Source: CAWBBA01 sp963729795
GTDB lineage: Bacteria; Desulfobacterota; Desulfomonilia; Desulfomonilales; Desulfomonilaceae
Assembly: GCA_963729795.1 (NCBI GenBank)
Contig: CAVSPC010000022.1
Span: forward strand, 62,001-126,000
Reading direction: 5' to 3'
DNA length: 64,000 bases
Within the stretch, counting starts at the first letter, position 1. Every line of letters begins with the position of its first letter. The position numbers and the translations under genes are program-made. Under the pieces are notes generated by a model. It was not told the DNA's origin, ran no database searches, and was given only the letters and a program-made list of their open reading frames with translations. Shown piece after piece: positions 16,984 to 25,067 of this stretch.

Positions 16984-19791
16984 GTGGACACAACCGTCCC
17001 TCCTTTTTCACCCACCCCTGAAACAGAGACCGAAGAGCCTGAAGTAAGCCGAGGCGAGCGTGCAGACCGCATGAAGAGCCGCAGCGACCGGGGAAGACCT
17101 ATACAGGCCATCAGTGAAAACTCTGCGCTTAATGGCGGCCCAAACGTTCCCGAGGATAGCAAAGAGGAACTTCAGTTGTTGTGGAAGGAGTGTGAATCAC
17201 GATACAAGCGAATTGTTGAAGATCAATCGGATCCGGTATGCAGGTTCCTTGCCGACGGCACCCTCACTTTCGTCAACCAGGCCCATTGCGATTTCTTCGG
17301 GAAAACCGAGGAAGATTATATCGGCACAAGCCTTTACGATTTGATGCCGAAACGGCATGGAATCGATGTCCGCAACCGGATTCACGCTCTCGAACCAAGC
17401 GCGCCCATATTTAAGTATGAGTTCGAAATCACGATACCTCCCGGAGAAGGCCGGTGGGCGAACTGGACTTTTCGGGGACTATTCGATCCCGACGGAGAGT
17501 TAGCCGTACTCCAGTGCGTGATCCGTGACGTGACAGACCGCAAGCGGGCCGAACTGGCGCTCAAAAAAAGCGAAGCTCGGTATTCTAACCTGATAAGAGC
17601 TATTCCGGATGGAGTGGTCACGTACGACACCGAGGGGAAGGTGACGTATGTCAATGATGGGTTTGTCCAGCTTTACGGATGGTCCCAGGGCGAAGTCCTG
17701 GGCCGGGCGATAGATTTTGTGCCTCCCGAGGAAGAGCAGATTACCAGGGCTGCCTGGCAGAAAACATTCGAAGGCGAAAAAGTGCTCCTTGAAACCAGGC
17801 GAATGACCAAGCAAGGCAAACTGCTGGATATCCAACTTCGGACTGCCATCTTGCGTGACCGTGACGGGAATATGAGTGAGAGCATCGTCATTCACCGGGA
17901 TATCACCGAGCACAAGAGGGCCCAGGAAGCATTGCAAAAAGCCCACGACGAGCTTGAGCGTCGAGTGGAAGAACGCACCGCAGAATTAGCTGAAATCAAC
18001 GCTCAACTGCGACGTGAAATTACCGAACGAAAGCATGTTGAAGAACGGCTGAGAGAGAGTGAATCCCGTTACAGGATGTTGGTGGAGAATGCGCCTCTGG
18101 GAATTATCTGGTGCGATTTGAAAGGCAGCGTCATTCAAGCGAATTCCAATCTTCTAGCCATATTGGGCGCTCCATCCCTCGAGAAAGCAAAAGCCATCAA
18201 CGTGCTCAAATACCCTCCGCTGGTTCGAAGTGGAATCTCAGACGAAATCCGTCGATGTATGGAATTGGGACCCAGAATCTTCGAGTGCCCTTACAACAGC
18301 AAAAGGGGTAGATCTGCCTGGTTGCGGCTGCACATGGTTCCCACGAGAGATGATCTCGGTAGGACAGACGGAGTGCAGGCTATCGTGGAGGATGTAACAG
18401 ATCGTAAACAGGCCCAAACCGAATTGTCGGAAAGTGAGGAGCGGTTCCGGGCAGTGTTCGAGACAGCCCAGGATCTAATTTTTCTCAAGAACCGGGACAT
18501 GGTCTTTACTCACGTGAATCCTGCCTACCTCAAGTCCTTGGACCTCAAGGAATCAGAGGTCATAGGAAAGAGCGCCGATGAAATCTACGGTCCCCAAGAA
18601 GCCTCCTACGTCAAGGACCTCGAAGGACGCGTTCTCAGCGGGCAGGTTGTGGAGGCAACGTATAACTTGACAACCCACGGATTACGCAGAACCTTTCAAT
18701 GCGTCAGGGTTCCAATGCGAAACTCGTCCGGAGAAACAATCGGTATCTGCGGTATCGCTCGGGATATTACCGAGATAAAGGCATTGGAAAGGCAATATCC
18801 CCGTTCCGCAGGACGTTACAGGTCCACTGTCATGGAGGCTACCCTGGAGCAAGTCAGACTCGCGGCTCAGAGCGAGAGCATAGTCCTTCTCTTGGGAGAG
18901 AGCGGCAGCGGAAAGGATTACCTTGCCAAGTATCTTCACGATCACTCCAGGAGGGCGGGCGGACCTTTCTTTGCGATTAACTGCGCGGCTCTCGCTGCCT
19001 CTATCGCAGAGTCCGAGTTGTTCGGTCACGAACCCGGCTCTTTCACTGGATCGCTCGGCCGAAAGCGTGGGCTGCTTGAGATGGCAGAAGGCGGGACTCT
19101 GCTCCTCAACGAAGTTGGAGAACTGTCACAGGAGGTTCAAGCCAAGCTGCTCACATTCCTGGATACTCAAACTTTCACTCGCGTAGGAGGCGAGAAAACC
19201 ATTCGGGTCAACGCCAGGCTGGTCGGAGCTACCAATCGAGATCTGGAACGTGACGTGGAACAAGGCCGGTTCAGAGAGGACCTGTACTATCGACTCAGTG
19301 TTTTCGTCATTCGTGTGCCTGCTCTGCGGGAGAGAAAAGACGACATCCCGTTTGTGGCTCGAGACCTGCTCGAAAGCCTCTCTATCAAGCTGGGGCGGTC
19401 AATACCACCGGTTCTGGACGTTTCAGCTCTTGACGCTCTTTCCAGGTATGAATGGCCCGGCAACGTCAGAGAACTTCGGAACGTACTGGAGAGAGCCCTT
19501 ATTTTGTGTCGAGGCCATGCAATCACGGCAGACGACATCGCCCTTCCAAAAAAAAGGCCCGATGACTTCAGTAGTGCGCAGGATGTCTCCGTCCCGGCAA
19601 TCGCGTCGGGAGAGACCAACCTGAACAAAGCCCTGGAAACGACGAAGCGACAAATGATCGTAGACGCACTCCGACGTTGTAGCGGAAATGTGTCCGCGGC
19701 AGCTCGAGTTCTAGGAGTGTCTCGAGACGCTCTCAGGCATCACATGAAGATGCTCGATCTCGATAGGCGGCAATCCCCCAACTTTAGCTGA
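16984..19791 (+). CDS. multi-PAS sigma-54-dependent activator
   Basis: Enhancer-binding protein without a receiver domain. Four PAS/PAC sensor domains are separated by a coiled coil (ERRVEERTAELAEIN). Then comes the AAA+ domain with Walker A GESGSGKD, Walker B GGTLLLNEVGEL and RVPALRERKDDIP, and a Fis-type HTH at the end (GNVSAAARVLGVSRDALRHH). The sigma-54 contact loop is GSFTGS rather than GAFTGA: Phe and Thr are kept, both Ala are changed to Ser. The start is uncertain; I prefer GTG at 16984 (GGGAAGAG upstream), with ATG at 16933 or 17071 possible. A sigma-54 promoter with palindromes stands just downstream at 19989-20004, in front of an acyl-CoA synthetase. Confidence 0.85.
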   Translation: MDTTVPPFSPTPETETEEPEVSRGERADRMKSRSDRGRPIQAISENSALNGGPNVPEDSKEELQLLWKECESRYKRIVEDQSDPVCRFLADGTLTFVNQAHCDFFGKTEEDYIGTSLYDLMPKRHGIDVRNRIHALEPSAPIFKYEFEITIPPGEGRWANWTFRGLFDPDGELAVLQCVIRDVTDRKRAELALKKSEARYSNLIRAIPDGVVTYDTEGKVTYVNDGFVQLYGWSQGEVLGRAIDFVPPEEEQITRAAWQKTFEGEKVLLETRRMTKQGKLLDIQLRTAILRDRDGNMSESIVIHRDITEHKRAQEALQKAHDELERRVEERTAELAEINAQLRREITERKHVEERLRESESRYRMLVENAPLGIIWCDLKGSVIQANSNLLAILGAPSLEKAKAINVLKYPPLVRSGISDEIRRCMELGPRIFECPYNSKRGRSAWLRLHMVPTRDDLGRTDGVQAIVEDVTDRKQAQTELSESEERFRAVFETAQDLIFLKNRDMVFTHVNPAYLKSLDLKESEVIGKSADEIYGPQEASYVKDLEGRVLSGQVVEATYNLTTHGLRRTFQCVRVPMRNSSGETIGICGIARDITEIKALERQYPRSAGRYRSTVMEATLEQVRLAAQSESIVLLLGESGSGKDYLAKYLHDHSRRAGGPFFAINCAALAASIAESELFGHEPGSFTGSLGRKRGLLEMAEGGTLLLNEVGELSQEVQAKLLTFLDTQTFTRVGGEKTIRVNARLVGATNRDLERDVEQGRFREDLYYRLSVFVIRVPALRERKDDIPFVARDLLESLSIKLGRSIPPVLDVSALDALSRYEWPGNVRELRNVLERALILCRGHAITADDIALPKKRPDDFSSAQDVSVPAIASGETNLNKALETTKRQMIVDALRRCSGNVSAAARVLGVSRDALRHHMKMLDLDRRQSPNFS

Positions 19792-19799
19792 GGAAAATG

Positions 19800-19899
19800 G
19801 GTGTAACACCACCACCCCAACTAGCTGATTCTTGTAGTTTAGACCATTCACAGCGCTTAATTTGGGGGCATTCCCACCACTTCGGAGCGTGTTACGCTC
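19800..19899 (+). promoter_or_regulatory. palindromes, candidate enhancer sites
   Basis: GGTGTAACACC (19800-19810) and GAGCGTGTTACGCTC (19885-19899) are perfect inverted repeats sharing a GTGTAAC/GTGTTAC core. They lie about 90-190 bases upstream of the sigma-54 promoter at 19989-20004, directly after the activator gene. This is a plausible binding region for that activator; the link is inference. Confidence 0.45.
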
Positions 19900-19988
19900 T
19901 TTTCCTGCCGGAAGTCTGCGGCCCTACCCGTGGAATAACATTCCAATATCATTACGCATAAGTTGCGCCATTCACGGTCGCCGCTTAT

Positions 19989-20004
19989 TGGCACTGAAAT
20001 TGCT
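19989..20004 (+). promoter_or_regulatory. sigma-54 (-24/-12) promoter
   Basis: TGGCACTGAAATTGCT matches the RpoN consensus with GG and GC ten bases apart. The start is expected near 20016, giving a leader of about 310 bases before the acyl-CoA synthetase at 20325. The leader contains a strong stem of ten pairs at 20151-20160 / 20168-20177 and a smaller GGAGG/CCTCC hairpin near 20102. Confidence 0.75.
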
Positions 20005-20324
20005 TTTATACCTGACACTCCTTTTGTAGAGGAGAGCCGGCACGGATGCAAGCGCTGAGGCTGATGATTCGGGCGATGGGAAAGCCACGGAAGTCAGTGG
20101 CGGAGGAAACCCTCCATCCTCAGACTGCACTATGCCTCCTTTCATGGATAGGTCACCCCCCGATTAAGGGGGTGGCCTTGCCCCGCTTCGTGACATCTCT
20201 GCTGACAGGATCGAAAGCGGGCATTGCTTGCCAGCGTTCAGATGACCGACCACTTACTCCGCGAATCCAACTCAGTTTATCAGCACGCACCAACATGCGT
20301 ATTCCGCTATTCTGGAGGGAACCG

Positions 20325-22229
20325 ATGAAATACGAAGAGGCTTTTAGCGAGTCACTGGAGAATCCCGAAGGTTTCTGGGGGCGAGCTGCTGAAGAAATCG
20401 TTTGGGACAAGAAATGGGATCGGGTGCTCGACCAGTCCAATTCCCCATTCTTCAAATGGTTCCCCGGAGCAATGCTGAATACATGTTTTAACGCGGTGGA
20501 TCGTCATGTTCTCGGCGGGCGAGGGAATCAGACTGCAATTATTTACGACAGCCCTGTGACCGGCGTCATAGATAAAATCACGTACTTGCAACTAAAAGAG
20601 AGGGTCTCCAAGACGGCAGGGTTCCTGAAAGGCCTCGGCGTGGGAAAGGGTGACAGGGTATTGCTCTACATGCCCATGATTCCGGAAGCAGTAATAGGAA
20701 TGCTGGCATGTGCTCGTTTGGGTGCGATTCACTCAGTGGTGTTCGGAGGCTTTGCGCCGAAGGAACTGGCTGTACGAATCGATGACGCATCCCCTAAAGC
20801 GATTCTGTCTGCATCATGTGGAATCGAGGGCCAAAGGGTTATCCCTTACAAGCCTTTGCTCGATGAGGCGATCGAAATTGCAGGGCCGAAGCCGGAGAAA
20901 TGTGTCATCTACCAGCGTCCTCAAGCAAAGGCGGAAATGAAGGCCGGTCGGGATCTTGATTGGACCGAGCTTGAAACCAATGCCGAGCCGGCGGACTGTG
21001 TTTCAGTTGCCGCTACAGACCCACTTTACATACTCTATACTTCGGGTACAACTGCATTACCCAAGGGAGTTGTCAGGGATAACGGCGGCCACGCAGTGGC
21101 GCTCCTTTGGAGCATGAGGCACATCTACAACATCAGCCCGGGCGACGTATATTGGGCCGCGTCTGATGTCGGTTGGGTCGTAGGCCATTCATACATTGTG
21201 TACGCGCCATTGTTAGCCGCGGCGACAACGATAGTCTACGAAGGAAAACCGGTCGGCACCCCCGATCCGGGGCAATTCTGGCGTGTCATTTCCCAGCACG
21301 GGGTCAAAGCTCTCTTCACCGCCCCTACCGCCATAAGAGCGATAAAGCGGGAGGATCCCAATGGAGAGTTCCTCAGGAGATATGACATCTCGAAGTTCGA
21401 TACACTATTCCTTGCCGGAGAGAGGCTCGACCCTGACACTTATCAATGGGGTACCCAGCTTCTCCAACGGCCGGTGGTGGACCATTGGTGGCAGACCGAG
21501 ACCGCATGGGCTATTTGCGGCAACTTCAGAGGACTAGAGTTTTTCCCCACGAAGCCGGGTTCAGCGACTAAACCCATGCCGGGATACAATTTGAAGGTTC
21601 TGGACCCAATCAACTCCAAGGAACTGGGGCCCGGCGAGACGGGCGTCCTCGCGGTCAAACTGCCACTCCCACCTGGAAACCTTCCGACGCTGTGGAACAA
21701 CGACCAGAGATTTGTCGAATCGTACATGGCTGCATTTCCCGGCTATTACATCACCGGAGACGGCGGGTACATAGATGAGGACGGATACGTATTTGTCATG
21801 GGGAGAACCGATGACGTCATCAATGTCGCGGGCCATCGGCTCTCCACAGGCGGTATGGAGGAGGTACTATCGAACCATCCGGATGTTGCCGAGTGCGCAG
21901 TGATCGGAGCTGCCGACAACCTCAAGGGCCAGCTTCCTGTCGGATTTGTGGTGCTGAAGTCGGGAGTTGATCGCTCGCAAGATGAAATCGTTAAAGAGTT
22001 GGTGCAAATGGTTCGCAACGACATAGGCGCAGTGGCGTCTTTCAAGAAGGCCGTTGTAGTCAAAAGACTTCCGAAAACACGGTCGGGCAAAGTGCTGCGC
22101 GGAACCATGCGAAAGATAGCCGACTCGGAGACCTACGGTGTCCCTGCCACGATAGACGATCCGGCAATTCTCGGGGAAATCGAAGAAGCCTTGAAACAAA
22201 TCGGGTATGCTCAAAGAGTCTCGAACTGA
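20325..22229 (+). CDS. acyl-CoA synthetase of the acetyl/propionyl-CoA ligase type (PrpE-like)
   Basis: ATP-dependent, AMP-forming activation of a short carboxylic acid to its CoA thioester. The 634 residues match the PrpE/ACSS3 size. Signatures: P-loop YTSGTTALPKGVVRDNGG, the adenine-binding DHWWQTETAWAI, the hinge MGRTDDVINVAGHRLSTG, and the acetylatable catalytic Lys in PKTRSGKVLRGTMRK. Where acetyl-CoA synthetases have TG after QTE, this has TA, so the acid may be propionate or another small acid. The ATG at 20325 has TGGAGGGA upstream and a family-typical N-terminus. The frame is open back to 20046, but that part looks non-coding. It is very likely controlled by the sigma-54 activator just upstream. 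Confidence 0.9.
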   Translation: MKYEEAFSESLENPEGFWGRAAEEIVWDKKWDRVLDQSNSPFFKWFPGAMLNTCFNAVDRHVLGGRGNQTAIIYDSPVTGVIDKITYLQLKERVSKTAGFLKGLGVGKGDRVLLYMPMIPEAVIGMLACARLGAIHSVVFGGFAPKELAVRIDDASPKAILSASCGIEGQRVIPYKPLLDEAIEIAGPKPEKCVIYQRPQAKAEMKAGRDLDWTELETNAEPADCVSVAATDPLYILYTSGTTALPKGVVRDNGGHAVALLWSMRHIYNISPGDVYWAASDVGWVVGHSYIVYAPLLAAATTIVYEGKPVGTPDPGQFWRVISQHGVKALFTAPTAIRAIKREDPNGEFLRRYDISKFDTLFLAGERLDPDTYQWGTQLLQRPVVDHWWQTETAWAICGNFRGLEFFPTKPGSATKPMPGYNLKVLDPINSKELGPGETGVLAVKLPLPPGNLPTLWNNDQRFVESYMAAFPGYYITGDGGYIDEDGYVFVMGRTDDVINVAGHRLSTGGMEEVLSNHPDVAECAVIGAADNLKGQLPVGFVVLKSGVDRSQDEIVKELVQMVRNDIGAVASFKKAVVVKRLPKTRSGKVLRGTMRKIADSETYGVPATIDDPAILGEIEEALKQIGYAQRVSN

Positions 22230-22297
22230 GGTTGCTGGTTGAGTTTTTTTGTCAATGAGCAGCGGACCGTGCAATTTTGGAAAGTAACTTGTGCTTC

Positions 22298-22331
22298 AGG
22301 TGCTGGAAAAAATTCGTACGCTCCAGCACCT
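22298..22331. terminator. inverted repeat between convergent genes
   Basis: AGGTGCTGGA (22298-22307) and TCCAGCACCT (22322-22331) can form a 10-bp hairpin between the ends of the acyl-CoA synthetase and kup genes. There is no clean T-run after it, so it may be a weak or Rho-assisted terminator. The rest of 22230-22509 shows no gene. Confidence 0.35.
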
Positions 22332-22509
22332 AATTCATTTCCGGACCCTATATAGAGATACTCATCCACGATGCCAGTTTGGTTTTCGCATGGTGCAGGG
22401 GCATCTTTCCACGCTGTGGATTTATTGCCTTCTCTGGCATTGAAGATTCCGAGGATCTGACTCGATACAAGGACCGATGGGCTTGTGCAGCCACGTTCAG
22501 GATTTGGAA

Positions 22510-24444
22510 TTACAGTTCCAGTTGGATACCCACTTCTATCATCCTGTCTGGAGGGATATTGAAAAAGGCAGAAGCATCCATGGCATTGCGTGACATGAAC
22601 AGAAAAAGGCCTGTGCGCCACCGGCCCATTTTGGGATTGGTCCCGATAGTCAGTTTCTCCCTTCCCAAAAAGAAGCTCGCATTTTCTAGAGTGAACTGTA
22701 AGCCCTTTCCATGCGACAAAGCCAGAACGTGCTCAATCCTAGGCTCTTCCATGAACCCATAATAGGCGATAATCCGATAAAACCCGCCGCCCAGCTTTTC
22801 AGTTTCCACTTTATCAAAATTCGGAACTCGCGGAACGTCTTCCGTCCTGAAATGGAGAAATGCGATTTCTGAGTGCAACACTTTGTTATGATTCAGGTTA
22901 TGTATGAGAGCAGCCGGCACAACTTCGGGATTGCCGGTGAGGAATATGGCTTGACCGTTAACCTTTTGGGCTGGATTGGAGTCCAAGCGGCTCTTAAATT
23001 CGCGGAATGTAGGAGTAAGATTCCTCAACTGAGCTGCGAGGATCCCGCGGCCTTGTTCCCACGTTAACATAACAGCGACGAGGAGCCCGCCTATTACCAG
23101 TGGGAACCAGGCCCCGTGGAAAATCTTAGTGATATTGGCGCAAAAGAAGGAAAAATCCACCACGAAGAACAACCCTGCCAGCGACCCTGCCCATAGTCTG
23201 CTCCACGCCCATCTCTTTCGTGCAACCACGTAAAAGAGGATCGTCGTGATCAACATGGTCGATGTCACCGCCACTCCGTAAGCGGCTGCAAGTTTGTCTG
23301 ACGATTCGAAGCCGACAACGATGCCAATGGTGCAAATCATGAGGAACCAGTTTACCGGGGCCACATAAATTTGGCCTAGCGCTGCGGCTGAGGTATGAGT
23401 GATTCTCATACGGGGAAGATATCCCAACTGAATCGCCTGTCGAGTGAGGGAAAAGGCGCCCGTAATAACGGCCTGAGAAGCGATAATTGTCGCCAAGGTG
23501 GATAAGATTACCATTGGCACCATCGCCCAGGAAGGGACCAGGGCGTAAAAGGGATTATAGGTCTCCCCAGGCCTTTCTAAGAGAAGCGCTCCCTGACCGA
23601 AATAGTTTAAAACGAGCGCCGGGAGTACTAGGCCGAGCCATGTGAGTCGAATCGGGCGTTTTCCAAAATGCCCCATCCCCGCGTAGAGCGCCTCTGCCCC
23701 CGTAACGACCAGGAAAACAGCGCCCAGCACGATAAAACCGTGGACCTTGTTCACGACAAGAAATTGAACTGCATGAAGCGGGATTGCCGCAGTAAGAACT
23801 TGCGGATAACGAGCCATCTGCGCAAATCCCAGAATACCGATGACGCAGAACCAAACCAGCATAACCGGCCCAAAGAGACTCCCCACTCTTGCCGTCCCGT
23901 GACTCTGCAAGAGAAATAGAAGGCCAAGGATTATGATGGTTAAGGGAATCACATACGGCTTTAACAACGGGGTGATGATGCGAATTCCTTCAACTGCGCT
24001 GAGTACGGATATGGCAGGGGTTATAATGCCGTCTCCATAGAGTAAGCAAGCCCCGAACATGCCGATGGTCACGAGAGCCCAAGGTGCGCTTTTCGTGGCC
24101 GCGTCTTTGGCTTTGACAAGCGCGGTGAGAGCTAGGACCCCGCCTTCGCCGTCATTATCTGCGCTGAGGATGAAGGCGAGGTATTTGATTGTCACAATAA
24201 TCAGCAGCGCCCAAAAAATGAGAGAGAGAACCCCGAGCACATTCGCTTGAGTCGCCGCGATGCCGTATTCTCCATGAAAGCATTCACGAACAGCGTAGAG
24301 AGGGCTGGTGCCGATGTCGCCGAAGACAACCCCTAATGCGGCGAGGGTAAGCAGGGCAAGTCGACGGCCGCTCATATCTGTATGAGAGTTGCCCGCTGCA
24401 ATTCTTTCGGGGCCCGTGCGGCCGTTTTGGTCACGAATTGACAT
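22510..24444 (-). CDS. kup: Kup-family potassium uptake protein
   Basis: A K+/H+ symporter of the inner membrane. Of its 644 residues, the first about 430 form roughly twelve helices beginning with ALGVVFGDIGTSPLYAVRE and containing SADNDGEGGVLALTAL, both hallmarks of the KUP/HAK/KT family. The soluble C-terminal domain follows. I chose the ATG at 24444 because GAAGAAGG lies six bases upstream; the ATG at 24450 is too close to that signal. It converges on the acyl-CoA synthetase and diverges from the megasynthase. No riboswitch could be identified upstream. Confidence 0.93.
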   Translation of the reverse strand: MSIRDQNGRTGPERIAAGNSHTDMSGRRLALLTLAALGVVFGDIGTSPLYAVRECFHGEYGIAATQANVLGVLSLIFWALLIIVTIKYLAFILSADNDGEGGVLALTALVKAKDAATKSAPWALVTIGMFGACLLYGDGIITPAISVLSAVEGIRIITPLLKPYVIPLTIIILGLLFLLQSHGTARVGSLFGPVMLVWFCVIGILGFAQMARYPQVLTAAIPLHAVQFLVVNKVHGFIVLGAVFLVVTGAEALYAGMGHFGKRPIRLTWLGLVLPALVLNYFGQGALLLERPGETYNPFYALVPSWAMVPMVILSTLATIIASQAVITGAFSLTRQAIQLGYLPRMRITHTSAAALGQIYVAPVNWFLMICTIGIVVGFESSDKLAAAYGVAVTSTMLITTILFYVVARKRWAWSRLWAGSLAGLFFVVDFSFFCANITKIFHGAWFPLVIGGLLVAVMLTWEQGRGILAAQLRNLTPTFREFKSRLDSNPAQKVNGQAIFLTGNPEVVPAALIHNLNHNKVLHSEIAFLHFRTEDVPRVPNFDKVETEKLGGGFYRIIAYYGFMEEPRIEHVLALSHGKGLQFTLENASFFLGREKLTIGTNPKMGRWRTGLFLFMSRNAMDASAFFNIPPDRMIEVGIQLEL

Positions 24445-25067
24445 AAGCATCCTTCTTCAAAGGGGGTTGATTTACAGCGGCTGTTTCGACTGCATCGTTC
24501 ACAAGAAGCATCCGGAAATCCTGGTGGTGAAAATAGATCCGGAAATGTTCGGCGGCATTCACCGCTTCCGGCTGACGTCTTTCTCGGTTCATACTCCCTG
24601 AACAGGGCGATAGATGCCAGAAAAAAATCAGCACCCGCATCTGTCACGCGGATTTTTAGCTCGATGTGCGGAATGGAAAGATCTTCGAGGTCGGCTGTTC
24701 GACGAAGATTCCCTTCATTTACTTATCATCGCGTCGTGCGCTCGTAGCATTCTCAACATTCCACACCATCGCGTTCGCGAAAAAATGTCGCCGCATCCAA
24801 GTAGGCAACAATACACCTTCTTAAGCCTCTGGAAAACTGAGGACTCCATTTCGTAAGTACGGTGCCAATTGCACAGTAGCGCTTGCCTGCGTGCAGGATT
24901 GTGGCCGCGACCCCGCGTGCCGCTGGGAGGCGGCTCCTACCGGAATAGGTTCCGACCAGCCTCGGCAAATTGCGGCCGATTCAAGTGATATTATCGTTTG
25001 CCTTTTTAGTGCACTAAGGTCATACAAGGATAATAGCTTCTCGACAGTTTGGGGCACGGGGGGACGT
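24445..25067. other. intergenic region between kup and the megasynthase
   Basis: No convincing gene. It holds the kup leader, the sequence GCGTTCGCGAAAAAA at 24771-24785 (also present at 44809-44823), and a palindrome at 25006-25017. The frame of the megasynthase is open back to 24891, but that part looks non-coding. Confidence 0.5.
25006..25017 (+). promoter_or_regulatory. perfect 12-bp palindrome, candidate operator
   Basis: TTAGTGCACTAA is a perfect dyad about 50 bases upstream of the megasynthase start codon, where a repressor could block transcription. No regulator gene lies next to it, so its ligand is unknown. Confidence 0.35.

Noticed and set aside
20046..20324. N-terminal extension of the acyl-CoA synthetase (open frame from 20046)
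   Set aside because: The added 93 residues have no family similarity, and the family-typical N-terminus starts at 20325 with a strong Shine-Dalgarno sequence. The open frame over the leader is treated as chance.
24445..24650. c-di-AMP (ydaO) riboswitch upstream of kup
   Set aside because: Potassium transporters often carry it, but the conserved core segments could not be placed in the leader.
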